The notes under the pieces were generated by a model. The model was not told where the DNA came from and ran no database searches. It saw nothing but the letters and a program-made list of their open reading frames with translations. Shown piece by piece: positions 15,301 through 24,524 of a stretch of DNA of 64,000 nucleotides (position 1 is the stretch's first letter; each line of letters opens with the position of its first letter). The stretch spans positions 1,567,501-1,631,500 of the forward strand of contig JAODUO010000053.1 in NCBI GenBank assembly GCA_025642075.2, in the 5' to 3' direction. This DNA is from Ridgeia piscesae. Taxonomy: Eukaryota; Annelida; Polychaeta; Sabellida; Siboglinidae. A program made the translations under genes and the position numbers.

Positions 15301-18300
15301 TGGATGGAAAGGAATCATGTGTCTGAGATACCAAGTAATGAATGTCATTGTATGGATGGATGGTTGAATCATGCATCTGAGATACCCAGTAATGTATGTG
15401 GTTGTATGGGTGGATGGTTGAATCATGGTTTTGAATACCAAATAATGAAAGTTTGTATGGATGGAGGTTGAATCATGCGTCTGAGATACCCAGTAATGAT
15501 GTTTGTATGGATGGAGGTTTAATCATGGGTCTGAGATACCCAGTAATGATGTTTGTATGGGTGGAGGGTTTCGTCTGAGATACCCAGTAATGATGTGGTT
15601 GTATGGATGGATGGTTGAATCATGCGTCTGAGATACCCAGTAATGTATGTGGTTGTATGGATGGACAAGTGAATCATGGGTCTGAGATACCCAGTAATGT
15701 ATGTCATTGTATGGATGGACGGTTGAATCATGCATCTGAGATACCCAGTAATGAATGTCATTGTATGGATGAATGGGTGAATCATGGGTCTGAGATACCA
15801 AGTAATGAATGTCATTGTATGGATGAATGGGTGAATCATGTGTCTGAGATACCAAGTAATGAATGTCATTGTATGGATGAATGGGTGAATCATGTGTCTG
15901 AGATACCAAGTAATGAATGTCATTGTATGGATGAATGGGTGAATCATGGGTCTGAGATACCCAGTAATGTATGTCATTGTATGGATGGATGGTTGAATCA
16001 TGAGTCTGAGATACCCAGTAATGTATGTGGTTGTATGGATGGACTGGTGAATCATGCGTCTGAGATACCCAGTAATGTATGTCATTGTATGGATGGACGG
16101 GTGAATCATGAGTCTCTGTACCCAGTAATGTCTGTCATTGTGTGGATGGACGGGTGAATCATGAGTCTCATGTACCCAGTAATGTCTGTCATTGTGTGGA
16201 TGGACGGGTGAATCATGAGTCTCATGTACCCAGTAATGTCTGTCATTGTATGGATGGACGGGTGAATCATGAGTCTCATGTACCCAGTAATGTCTGTCAT
16301 TGTATGGATGGACGGGTGAATCATGAGTCTCATGTACCCAGTAATGTCTGTCATTGTATGGATGGACGGGTGAATCATGAGTCTCATGTACCCAGTAATG
16401 TCTGTCATTGTATGGATGGACGGGTGAATCATGAGTCTCATGTACCCAGTAATATCTGTCATTGTATGGATGGACGGGTGAATCATGAGTCTCATGTACC
16501 CAGTAATGTCTGTCATTGTATGGATGGACGGGTGAATCATGAGTCTCATGTACAGTAATGTTGTATTGTTGGATGGATGAAAAGATCTCATGTACCCAGT
16601 AATGTCTGTCATTGTGTGGATGGACGGGTGAATCATGAGTCTCATGTACCCTAATGTCGCATTAATGGACGGGGAACATGAGTCTCATGTACCCATAATG
16701 TCTGTCATTTATGGGTGGAGGGTGAATCAAAACTCATTACCCCTAATGCTTTATTGGTTATGGACAACATAGCCTTCCCAGAATTCTGCATTTTATGGGC
16801 AATCATAAACTCATACCCATAACTTCATTTTGTATACGGTGAACATAGTCTCTGCCCAAATGTCTGTCATTGTGTGGTGGGGGTGTCAAGTCTCAACCCA
16901 GAATGTCGTCTTTTTAGGGTGAACGGGGTTCATGAATAATGTTGTATTTTATACGGGTAACATATTATTAATAATTTTATTGTTGGATGGACGGGGGGGA
17001 AACATGGTCTAATTTCCCAGTAATGTTTTCATTGTTGGATGGAGGGGGAATCATGGTCTAGTACCCAGTAATTTGTCATTGTTGGGTGGAGGTTTAATCA
17101 TGGTCTAGTACCCAGTAATGTTTTCATTGTTGGAGGAGGGGGAATCATGGGTCTAGTACCCAGTAATGTTTTTTGTTGGAGGAGGGGGAATCATGGTCTA
17201 GTACCCAGTAATGTATGTCATTGTTGGTGGAGGTTTAATCATGGTCGAGATACCCATAAAAATTTTTTGATGGATGGATGGGGAATATGTTCTGAGATAC
17301 CAAGAATAATGTCAGTATATGGCGGGTTTAATAGCTTGGATACCCAGTAATTTTGGTTTTATGGAATGGGTTAATCTGCATCTGAGATACCCAGTAAATT
17401 ATGTGGTTGTAGGTGGAAAGGGGAACATGCCGAATACCCATAAGATTGGTTGTATGATGGATGGTTGAATCGTCTAAATCCCCAAAAAAATGTGGTTTTT
17501 TTGGGAAAATGAACATGGGGGCAAAAAGTTGTATTCATTGTATGGTAAAGGTTGATCAGCTCTAAACCCAGTAATGAATGTCTTGTATGGATGAAGGGGA
17601 ATCTGGGTCTGAAACCAAATAAGAATGCTTGATGGAGAATGGGTGAATCAGGCTGGATACCAAATAAAGAAGTCATTTAGGATAATGGGTAATCTGTTCT
17701 GAGTCCCAAAAAATTCATTGAGGATAAGGGTAAACATGGGGCTAATACCCCGTTGTAGCATTTTGGATGGGGGTTTAATATGAGTTAATACCCAAAAAAT
17801 AATGTATGTGGGTTTTATGGGTGGACTGGTGAAAAAATTTTCTTTCCCTTTAAACCCCAGTTTTAAAAAGTTGTCTTGTTGGTGGCGGGGGAACTATCTC
17901 AGTCCCTAATGTCTGCATTTTGGATGGGCGGGTAACAATTTTTCTCATGTAAACAAATGTCTGTCCCCGTTTAAAGGCGGGGGGCTGGCTTGTGATATGT
18001 CTGTCATTTTGGATCGGGTAATATGACCTGAAGTTGTCTGTATTTTGGGGGGAAAAGGGGAACAGGCTCAGGCCCATATGTCTTCAGTGGGTACGGGGAA
18101 TCAGAGCCAGGCCAATAATTCTCATTTTTGGGGGGGGAAAGGGGACAATCTTGCCCGTAAAGGGTTTCAGTTTGGTGGGGGGTGTCTGATCTCATGACCC
18201 AAAAAGTCTGTCATTGAGGAGGAGGATGAATCTAGTTCTTACCCGAAGTTGTCAAAGAACGAATTCTGTAGGCGTGCTGCTAAAGGCAGCTTCGAGAAGG

Positions 18301-19199
18301 TGACCTCTGACCCTGGTGAAGCAGATGTGCTGACTTCAACGCTGGGGATCAGCGAGTTGGATGACCAGCTCATTCCAGAAATTAATGAGTACTTCCTGTT
18401 CCATGGAGCTCAACAACAATTCATTGAGCCGATACTAAAACAGGGTATCGACTTCCGTCTAAACACTAGGGCCATGTTTGGTAAGGGCACCTACTTTGCC
18501 GAAAGCTCAACGAAGGGTGATCAGTATGCAGGTAATAAATCATTACAAACACATATGTAAATACATGTATTTATGATAGTTGTTCCACTTCTACATGCCT
18601 TATCTGTTGCATATATTGGCTATCAAGATCTTCAAACCCCTTAGTTGTGTGTTTTTCGACAATGCTATAGCTGTGGTGCTCCCTCCAAACTATACTGCAA
18701 GGTTATCTGGTATCTTTATGTACCGACATCCTTGCATGTTTCCCTGGAACTCTCTTCCCAGCACCTGGTGTTGAAATTGTTTGTATTCTCACGTAGCTTT
18801 ATTAAATGAAATGCAAACTCCTGCAGCTCAACCAAGCTTTATCATGGCAGCAATATGCCAGCCCTAATTGATAGACATGTACTGTGATATTTTGTTGAGA
18901 TAACAGTTGCTATATGAATGATGTTTGTACTCTTATTTTCAGACGACAGACACCACAGGACTCAAGGTCCGCACTCCATGTTCCTCAGCAAAGTGATACT
19001 GGGACACAGCCACATTGCCAAGAAGCCAAGTAAAGAACTGACTCGACCACCATGTTACCACCAGTGCACAGGCACCTGTAGCCACGGCACGAGTGAGTTC
19101 TTTGACTCTGTCATGGGCACTCACAAGATGGTGGACAGCGGCTGTTGTTCCGTGAATTTGTCATCTTTGGACGAAGCCAACTTTACCCGGCCTTCCTGA
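619..19199 (+). CDS. PARP14-like: Gene A: macrodomain PARP (PARP14-like), 5'-partial and disrupted
   Basis: Macrodomain ADP-ribosyltransferase: macro domains bind ADP-ribose and the C-terminal PARP domain transfers ADP-ribose from NAD+. Exons with AG/GT borders: 619-795, 1278-1356, 2120-2168, 6346-6397, 8305-8409, 8724-8843, 9686-9862, 13204-13291, 13533-13799, about 18249-18531, 18943-19199. Phases chain correctly through 13799. The order is half a macro domain (rest lies upstream of the window), an acidic linker, a complete second macro domain, a basic Ser/Pro linker, an alpha/beta module, then the PARP catalytic domain. Two defects are visible. The 5' part of the catalytic exon, present in gene B at 44034-44440, has no counterpart here and a satellite sits in its place. 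The last exon loses frame near 19120-19145. It is either a pseudogene or a real gene damaged by assembly errors. Family assignment is secure; functionality is not. Confidence 0.8.
1357..2119. repeat. Gene A intron with CA-rich tract and AT/GA microsatellite
   Basis: The intron holds a CA-rich tract (about 1460-1600), plain sequence to 1885, a TA microsatellite with TACATA interruptions (about 1891-1960) and a GA run (1961-1984). Nothing coding is seen. Confidence 0.7.
2120..2168 (+). CDS. Gene A exon: acidic inter-macrodomain linker
   Basis: A 49-nt exon between TTTTCAG and GTAACT that keeps frame from exon 1278-1356 (phase 1) to exon 6346-6397 (phase 2). It encodes an acidic stretch, EMDEAGGRDSLEDDDEM. 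In gene B the corresponding linker is the acidic end of exon 37885-38023 (DEAEEETKEDNSS). It carries no domain and is recognised by splice sites and phase. Confidence 0.65.
2770..6165. repeat. 16-bp satellite (CATACAAACAAACAAC)n inside gene A intron
   Basis: About 3.4 kb of a CATACAAACAAACAAC-like monomer with shorter and longer variants. In the part after 4740 a higher-order unit of about 458 bp is visible: the rare word CTAACATCAATAC recurs near 5311 and 5769, and once near 3222. The plus strand has almost no G and the minus strand almost no C, giving strong strand asymmetry. Antisense frames rich in VCLYGCLF are by-products. The stretch 4171-4720 is not pure array (separate entry). The intron spans 2169-6345. 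Confidence 0.95.
4171..4720. other. Hybrid sequence: satellite blended with flank of exon 6346
   Basis: This stretch follows, base for base with gaps, the unique sequence 6181-6740 (shared words include AGAGAATCAATGTATT, CTCACCAGGAT, AAGGATGGGAC, ACACTAGAAACCA, AACCCTAAA) but is interleaved with AAACAAACAACC satellite words. It includes a garbled image of exon 6346-6397. A biological process that gives such mixing is hard to imagine; a consensus caller averaging two misaligned read sets would do it. Confidence 0.75.
6346..9862 (+). CDS. Gene A exons 4-7: most of the second macro domain
   Basis: Exons 6346-6397, 8305-8409, 8724-8843 and 9686-9862 join in phase 0. They give the first macro strand and GD motif (VLEVQQGDLTRIQ), then ADVLVNTPA (the usual aspartate and VNxA nucleotide-binding strand), then a CGQVCKAFCKAGG helix, then SCGQLKCGSVFHM, then SIAFPTVGCGQLGY. 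The order and spacing are those of a full macro domain. The adenine-contacting Asp and VN pair are kept, but the second Asn of the canonical NAAN is replaced (NTPA). The exon 9686-9862 has the same length (177 nt) and phase as 619-795 and as 40540-40716 in gene B. Confidence 0.85.
6418..7917. mobile_element. hAT-like DNA transposon carrying a nested element
   Basis: The ends are a perfect 15-bp inverted pair, AAGGATGGGACGAAT at 6418-6432 and its reverse complement at 7903-7917. The start GGATGGG and TCGAAT-rich subterminal repeats are typical of non-autonomous hAT elements. Flanking octamers (TATTTAGC and AATATATC) match at only 5 of 8 positions, so the target duplication is decayed or shifted. 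No transposase is seen. It is about 0.6 kb without its insertion and lies in the gene A intron 6398-8304. It shares the word TAAGATATGTGAGGAGAAGT with the arms of the inverted repeat at 10466-12462. Confidence 0.7.
7014..7898. mobile_element. Nested 885-bp element with perfect 33-bp terminal inverted repeats
   Basis: Bases 7014-7046 (starting GTGACCTGTTCTAACGAAAT) are the exact reverse complement of 7866-7898. The element is flanked on both sides by AAAT (7010-7013 and 7899-7902), which fits a 4-bp target duplication. It sits inside the hAT-like element, splitting it just before its right terminal repeat. No coding capacity is recognisable; it is a MITE-like passenger. The perfect ends suggest a fairly recent insertion. 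Confidence 0.8.
8844..9685. other. Gene A intron, little structure
   Basis: AT-rich intron with one TA microsatellite (about 9364-9392). No exon, mobile element or other repeat could be supported. Confidence 0.6.
10216..10279. repeat. 64-bp palindrome with 26-bp arms
   Basis: Left arm 10216-10241 (starts AGCTTTATTTAACGTCGGTT) pairs with right arm 10254-10279 with one mismatch and a 12-nt loop. It lies 200 bases before the large inverted repeat and may mark an end of that element or be an independent foldback. Confidence 0.8.
10466..12462. mobile_element. 2-kb inverted repeat (foldback element), arms about 430-480 bp
   Basis: The segment 10466-10900 is an imperfect reverse complement of 11985-12462. 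Clear paired blocks are CTCCTCACATATCTTACAT, TTCACTTGCATT with CTAACGAAGAAA, AAATCGCTATATAAG, TTAGATGGTGCATTTGTG, ATTTATAAACTACTTAC and ATTATCATCACTATGATC, each found inverted on the other side. About 1.1 kb of unpaired AT-rich sequence separates the arms. No transposase ORF is visible. It lies in the gene A intron 9863-13203. Confidence 0.8.
12880..13100 (-). mobile_element. SINE copy without tRNA head (family 2)
   Basis: Similar in order and orientation to 44885-45060: words such as TTACACTTCACTCCCTGGCA / TATACTTTACTTTCCTGGCA, CAACTTCTC/CGACTTCTC, GAAGCATCCAACC / GAAGCGTCTAACC, TGCCAGGTACTC / AGCCAGGTTCTC align. The tRNA-like part present at 45060-45130 is not seen here. Confidence 0.55.
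13204..13799 (+). CDS. Gene A exons 8-9: end of macro 2, basic linker, alpha/beta module
   Basis: Exon 13204-13291 starts VIVVAYNRDQIHQHF, the final macro strand and helix. It continues into a basic Arg/Pro-rich linker that runs into exon 13533-13799. That exon then encodes a module starting TSFHIRALSQADVDDAVDEI and ending DEVEITIG, predicted as strand-helix-helix-strand. Gene B has the same module (STSFHITALGQSNVD to ENVSISIG, 41627-41866). PARP14 proteins have KH-like or WWE modules before the catalytic domain; this could be one, but I cannot assign it firmly. The donor at 13800 is GTAATG, which is also the first bases of the satellite monomer. Confidence 0.75.
13800..18245. repeat. 54-bp satellite in the last large intron of gene A
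   Basis: The monomer is GTAATGTMTGTCATTGTATG followed by GATGGAYGGKTGAATCATGM and an end reading GTCTCATGTACCCA or RTCTGAGATACCCA (54 bp, about 80 copies). Copies are clean at about 15100-16650. On both sides (13920-15100 and 16660-18240) they break down into indel-rich, homopolymer-shifted versions. The first monomer starts at the donor of exon 13533-13799 and the array ends inside what should be the coding exon seen at 18249. The multiple-of-3 period gives long meaningless frames on both strands. Confidence 0.95.
18249..19199 (+). CDS. Gene A exons 10-11: PARP catalytic domain, truncated and frameshifted
   Basis: Coding similarity to gene B starts abruptly near 18249 (SKNEFCRRAAK against TRKEFCARAAK). 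It runs through LDDQLIPEINEYFLFHGA (NAD-binding His codon 18402-18404) and MFGKGTYFAESSTKGDQYAG (Tyr codon 18492-18494). The donor is GTAATA after 18531; the next exon is 18943 onward (MFLSKVILGHSHIAKK, then FFDSVMGTHK). Between THK and the FRE motif it is ten bases shorter than gene B. The open frame therefore ends at a TGA at 19197-19199, while the family's C-terminus (YPAFLITYNRK) is readable in another frame to a TGA at 19217-19219. About 140 upstream residues of the exon are missing. Confidence 0.8.
18532..18942. other. Gene A last intron
   Basis: 411-bp intron with GTAATA donor and TTTTCAG acceptor. No repeat or other feature is seen. It corresponds to the gene B intron 44706-45425, which has gained a SINE and a TA microsatellite. 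Confidence 0.7.
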
Positions 19200-19219
19200 T
19201 CACATACAACAGGAAGTGA

Positions 19220-20380
19220 AGCAGAACTGAGATGTTTCTCAACAGACCTGACCAGAGCGTGTGATGATGCCCTGAGTGGGTCATGAAAAGGTCATTGTCC
19301 AGAAACACTGAATGGACAAGGCAGTCCCTACACGAAGACTTTCTATGTTTGTCTCTTTCTTATAATGTAATGACGATATGTGGTGTTGGTATTTCTATAA
19401 TGATGATAAAAATCACAATATGTAATGATGATATGTGGTGGTGGTATTTCTATAATGATGATAAAATGATTAGTAGTACTCTGTACATTAAGATTTTCTT
19501 ATGCGAGCAATGAAATAACCAAAATTTTTATGAAAACAATATAACATGGTTGGAATTTCCATTTCATGCGTAAGTGCTTATTTAAAAATATGTTATATTG
19601 GTAGACTACATTCTTTATGGATATGTTTCTTAACACAATGGCACACAGAGTATGCTGGTGAGTTAATTATGTTGATTAGTGGATGTAATAATTTATGTAA
19701 TGGTTAACAATGTAACAGACAATATACATTGTATGTCTAAATAACCTTTTAATCATTACTGGGTAACTTTGCTTTATACAAGTTACCGTTATAACTAACA
19801 TATCATTTACACATATACTCAAACAAAATTCAAAACCACCAGAAATATTTGGTTGGTGAAAATTATTCTTGATATTATATACTAACCAAGTCAACCTGTT
19901 TTATTTTATCTTTCTTTTATTTTTCTATATACAATGTACATACACAAACACACATGTAATATAAATATATATATATATATGTTATCTATGTATACAGATA
20001 TTTAATTGTTTATCTTGGATTTATGTTATTATTAGTATCATTAATTTTTTTACTAACATACATTATATTTATCTCAGATAATTATTTCAACTGGTTTATT
20101 TAGCATGGTGGCAGGTGTAATATGTTAAATGTTGGAAATTTGTGTCATTCTGACTTGTCGACTACTGCCATTTTGGTATATAATACTTACAATTTTATTA
20201 TTGATTAATTATGGAAAATGTAATGCATCTTATTCAAATTGTATATTACTAATAAATCGTCTCTACAACAATACTCAGAGTATGACTGTTGATAAGTGTT
20301 CATAGATTAAGTCATAGATTATGCCACTATTACCATCTTCCACAGGATTAACAGTCACCTGTCAGGATTTACCAGGTGTG
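19220..20380. other. Downstream region of gene A
   Basis: AT-rich, probably 3' UTR and flank. A 56-bp stretch (ATGATATGTGGTGKTGGTAT type) is duplicated in tandem at about 19369-19470. A short TA run is at 19966-19980. No other feature. Confidence 0.5.
20251..20256 (+). terminator. Possible polyadenylation signal downstream of gene A
   Basis: AATAAA about 1.05 kb after the gene A stop, in otherwise unremarkable AT-rich sequence. It is the clearest hexamer between the stop and the 24-bp array, but use is unproven. Confidence 0.25.
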
Positions 20381-20384
20381 GTGT

Positions 20385-21001
20385 CTTAGATAACAGACTG
20401 TGTCCTGTCTTAGATAACAGACTGTGTCCTGTCTTAGATAACAGACTGTGTCCTGTCTTAGATAACAGACTGTGTTCTGTCTTAGATAACAGACTGTGTC
20501 CTGTCTTAGATAACAGACTGTGTCCTGTCTTAGATAACAGACTGTGTCCTGTCTTAGATAACAGACTGTGTCCTGTCTTAGATAACAGACTGTGTCCTGT
20601 CTTAGATAACAGACTGTGTCCTGTCTTAGATAACAGACTGTGTCCTGTCTTAGATAACAGACTGTGTCCTGTCTTAGATAACAGACTGTGTCCTGTCTTA
20701 GATAACAGACTGTGTCCTGTCTTAGATAACAGACTGTGTCCTGTCTTAGATAACAGACTGTGTCCTGTCTTAGATAACAGACTGTGTCCTGTCTTAGATA
20801 ACAGACTGTGTCCTGTCTTAGATAACAGACTGTGTCCTGTCTTAGATAACAGACTGGCTTACAGATGTTCCTGTCTTAGATAACAGACTGTGTCCTGTCT
20901 TAGATAACAGACTGTGTCCTGTCTTAGATAACAGACTGTGTCCTGTCTTAGATAACAGACTGTGTCCTGTCTTAGATAACAGACTGTGTCCTGTCTTAGA
21001 A
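20385..21001. repeat. 24-bp minisatellite (TCTTAGATAACAGACTGTGTCCTG)n
   Basis: About 26 nearly identical copies; the unit reads TCTTAGATAACAGACTGTGT then CCTG. One copy near 20855 is altered (GGCTTACAGATG). The high identity suggests recent expansion or active homogenisation. The antisense frame SLLSKTGH is open only because 24 is a multiple of 3. Confidence 0.97.
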
Positions 21002-21311
21002 AACTGCTTTCCCCAAATAATGAATTTTCTGCTTTTCATTGTAATCTCTCATTCAATTCGTCACGTGTTGCATCTTTCTTTGATCTGTGTAAAAAGATGG
21101 TATGGAAGAAGTGAAAATGTGTATTGTAGCGTCAAGAAAAGTTACCAAACAGGTTGGTACGTATAACAAACAAATTATGCGAATTAACTTTGTCAAACAG
21201 ATGAACGAACTTATTTGATCTTGGCACTGGTTTATGTCTTCTGCAAAAGGATGCTCATGAGGATATGTGAGAACATTGACACATAAAAGTTTCGAATTTG
21301 AAAAAACCAGG

Positions 21312-21535
21312 ATAACTGTGATGGGTCAGAACAGTCGGGTCCCATTATGACAGGTCATGAAACAATCAGGTCCCACTGTGTCAAGTCAGAACAAGCAGGA
21401 CCCTCTGTGACAGATCACGGGACAATCAGGTCCCACTGTGACAAGTCATAGAACAACCAGGTTCCATTGTAACCGGTCATGACACAATCAGGTCCCACTA
21501 AACCAGGTCATGGAACAACCAGTCTGTAATGTGAG
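21312..21535 (-). repeat. Diverged 31-bp satellite, inverted relative to 25141-26530
   Basis: About seven decayed units of the type AATCAGGTCCCACTGTGACA then AGTCATAGAAC. These are the reverse complement of the array at 25141-26530. Divergence between units is much higher than in the main array. Confidence 0.8.
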
Positions 21536-21763
21536 ATCATGCTCCACGCATTTTATCTCAACAAATAGAACAGAAATATTAGATTTTTTATAACTATGTT
21601 TTGCTGGAAAATGTGATACAAATATTTTTTTACAACCGCTTTGGCTTTGCCTTTGGCCTTGAATTGAAGTACCACGTGTCACCTGTCACTTATATGTAAC
21701 ATTATGTATTATTAATGCACTCATATTGTGTGTGAATGTGTAACGTGTGTGTGCGCGCGTGTG

Positions 21764-21856
21764 AGAGTGAGTGAGTGAGTGAGTGAGTGAGTGAGTGAGT
21801 GAGTGAGTGAGTGAGTGAGTGAGTGAGTGAGTGAGTGAGTGAGTGAGTGAGTGAGT
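21764..21856. repeat. (GTGA)n microsatellite
   Basis: About 23 perfect GTGA/GAGT tetramers, preceded by a short GTGTGCGCGCGTGTGAGA tract. It directly adjoins the LINE-like fragment at 21857. Confidence 0.97.
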
Positions 21857-22026
21857 TGTTATTAGCTCCTGAAAACACAGCTTTGCTGGGCAGGATATCT
21901 CCAGGATGGGAGACCATCGCCTACCAAACATCACGCTATATGGAGAACTACCCGGTATCCACTGGCCATCGTGACAGAGGGGCACCTCAGAAACGATACA
22001 AAGACATTTTGAAAGGTCCCTCGCCA
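21857..22026 (+). pseudogene. Short LINE-like coding relic
   Basis: The frame through 21847-22034 includes TGHRDRGAPQKRYKDILKGP. It resembles a basic motif (G-x-R-x-x-G-x-P-x-K-R-Y-K-D) that I associate with retrotransposon-derived repeats in invertebrate genomes. It is cut at 22026 by the target site of the hAT-like element. Assignment rests on that motif alone. Confidence 0.4.
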
Positions 22027-22218
22027 TTTGCAACCAGACATGGGGTCAAATACACTGAAATGTATTTAAATACAAATAAACTTGAGGGATTCAAATCCAA
22101 ATACTTTTAAATACAAATGTATTCATAAACGCAAATACATTGGAAAGTATTTCAAATACTTTTCAAATACTTTTCATTTTCAGGATGTATTACTATGTAG
22201 GTAAAAGAAAAGCAACTC

Positions 22219-23258
22219 AAAGCATTTGACACTATTAATCATGATGTATTGCTATATAAATTATGTCGTTATGGAATTAGAGGCATCAGTAATAAATGGT
22301 TCTCCAGTTACCTCTCTAATCGTAAACAGTACATTGAAATGAATGAGTGCAAATCACCAGTGATAACTTTAACTCATGGAGTACCACAAGGATCCATATT
22401 AGGACCTGTGCTTTTTCTCATCTATATTAATGATATATCAAATTCGACCTCTTTTAACTTATTATCTTTTGCTGATGATACAACAATTTATCATTCAGAT
22501 TGTGATATTGATAATTTAACCCTAACACTAAACCACAAATTAAAAAATATATACAATTGGCTGTGTGCAAACAAACTGTGTTTGAATGTTAAGAAGACAC
22601 AATATTGTATCTTTAGTCCTAAAAATAGTAACTATGAAGTAAAAGGCAGTGTCAAAATAAACAATGAAGTTATTAACCAGATTGGCAAGTATAATAAAGA
22701 TGAATCCGTAAAATTCCTAGGAATATATATAGATAAACATTTAACATGGAAAGAACACATTAATATAATCAGCTCGAAAATATCTCGAGCCATTTTTGCA
22801 ATAAATAGGGTGAAACATATCTTACCACATAAATCACTAAAATCATTATATTATACTCTAATTCACAGTCATATAACATATGGTATACAAGCTTGGGGTA
22901 ACGGAAACACAAAGAAACTAGACATTTTACAAAAACGTGCATTAAGAATAATTAATAAAAAAGGATATAGGAGTCATACGGAACCCTTATATAAGTCTGC
23001 AAAAATACTGAAAATCGTAGATGTATTTAAACTGCAGGCTTCGTTATTTATGTATGATTTTGTAATGAAAAAAGTTTTGATACAGATAAAAGAATAACCA
23101 GACAATTCAAGCTTTTTGTTCATGAGAAACCCAGAACTAACTTTTCTTTGAAGCTACCTAAACATAATTTTACAAGAATATGGAACAAAATTGATAAACA
23201 AATAAGAAATGTTAATCACCGGTTGAAGTTTAACAAATGTTACGTGTTTTCTACTTAG
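22219..23258 (+). pseudogene. Non-LTR retrotransposon reverse transcriptase, 5'-truncated, frameshifted
   Basis: The reading frame starts KAFDTINHDVL (RT block with the first catalytic Asp), then GVPQGSILGPVLFLIYIND, then LLSFADDTTIY (the catalytic F/Y-A-D-D box), then VKFLGIYIDKHLTWKEHI and LQKRALRIINKKGYR. The frame 22249-23097 stops after MKKVLIQIKE. Shifting frame in the A-run near 23070 restores a C-terminus to a TAG at 23256-23258. The endonuclease and first RT blocks are absent, so it is a dead-on-arrival copy. Confidence 0.9.
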
Positions 23259-23851
23259 ACACTTACAAAAGTCTAGTAATATGTTTAAACCCTAGATGTC
23301 AAGAATGCAATTAAGTTGCTACATTCCATAGTGTTTTATTTCATAGTTATAACATGCACAAGTCATGCTAAATCTTGTTTGGATTTGTACATGCTTATCC
23401 ATGCTTATTACAAAAACATACTTATACTAATTTATATTGTAATTGGTTCAAGAATCTCAGATATCACCAGAAACAGTGACAAACTGCATACTTGATATAT
23501 TCATTGTATTACTACAGTCTTGGTGATGTCTAACAATATGTGTAATTTTACTTTGATAATTCTCCTCTTGTATTGTGTTGTAATACTACAAACGTGTATT
23601 GTATATCTATAGTGATGATGGTTATTTTTTAATGATGATGGTGTCAGTGGAAGACGGCTCTTAGCCAAGTGACAGCCATGCAGTGCAACATGCTGACAAT
23701 TTATTACTATGCTTATGTTTGTTCTTGTACATGCTGCGTTGCGAATAAAGTTACTCTTACTCTTACTCTTACTCTTACTCTTACTCTTACTCTTACTCTT
23801 ACTCTTACTCTTACTCTTACTCTTACTCTTACTCTTACTCTTACTCTTACT
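22219..23851 (+). mobile_element. Truncated LINE with (TTACTC)n 3' tail
   Basis: The RT relic is followed by about 490 bases of 3' UTR and then AATAAAGTTACTC leading into roughly 17 TTACTC units (23749-23851). A short-repeat 3' tail in place of poly(A) is usual for CR1/L2-type LINEs. Its 5' border lies between about 22186 and 22219. It is nested in the hAT-like element 22035-24520. No target duplication could be read. Confidence 0.75.
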
Positions 23852-24524
23852 CATATATTGAGACATATAGTTTATAGGCATAATTAGTGTTTTGCTCATA
23901 TGATGACAGGCATAGACCAGTGCTAGGGAGGATTGTTATTGCTAACTACATGACAGTGACAACTGACTCAAAAACCCTATCCACAGAGATATAGGCCAGA
24001 ATGTGTTGTTTTATTATATTAAGCCAGGAGGTCCTATGTTGCCCTCAGAAGAGACACTACTAATGACTGCTAGGATCTTGTGAGGAAGTGTGACAGCTCA
24101 ACTTCGAAGTCAGCCAGGAAACCAGTATAGCATGGTGCCAGCTAGGTACCTAACTAAAGAACAAAGGGGATATTGACCTATGGTCACTGTCAGGTGCTAA
24201 TCCATCCTCTGGCTCCAGCTGAGCAAACAAAAGTTGTGGTCACTGCCAAGACCAAGGGAACACCTGCTGTTAAGTGTCTTCCTAAGTAATTAGCACTATT
24301 GGGTGAAGTTGCAGTGAAGATACTCAGTTTGGCAGGCATTACATGAGTTCTTGAAACAGAAATGTTGACACTGACAATGTATTTTTTTAAAGTATTTTTA
24401 AGTATTTTAAAAAGTCAAATACTTTAGGAAAGTATTTAAATACAAATACTTTTCATTCCTAAACGTCAAATACAAATACTTTGAAAAAAGTATTTAAATA
24501 CTTTCAAATACAAATGTCTGTTTG

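Larger units (their letters stand above)
22035..24520. mobile_element. hAT-like element with perfect 8-bp target site duplication
   Basis: The element begins CAGACATGGGGTCAAATAC and ends CAAATACAAATGTCTG, so CAGACAT is inverted at both ends. It is bracketed by TTTGCAAC at 22027-22034 and 24521-24528. An 8-bp duplication plus CAG-starting ends and AAATACTTT subterminal repeats (22040-22180 and 24385-24515) are hallmarks of hAT transposons. No transposase is present. The interior holds a 5'-truncated LINE (22219-23851) and about 0.5 kb of unassigned sequence. Confidence 0.88.

Noticed and set aside
15519..16645. Long frames with IHTMTFITGYLR or SNVCHCMDG repeats
   Set aside because: 54-bp satellite, period divisible by 3, meaningless on both strands.
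23749..23851. TTACTC repeat as telomeric sequence
   Set aside because: Not TTAGGG-like; it directly follows a LINE 3' end and is its tail.
22035..24520. Autonomous hAT transposase inside the element
   Set aside because: No transposase motifs; the only coding trace is the nested LINE RT.
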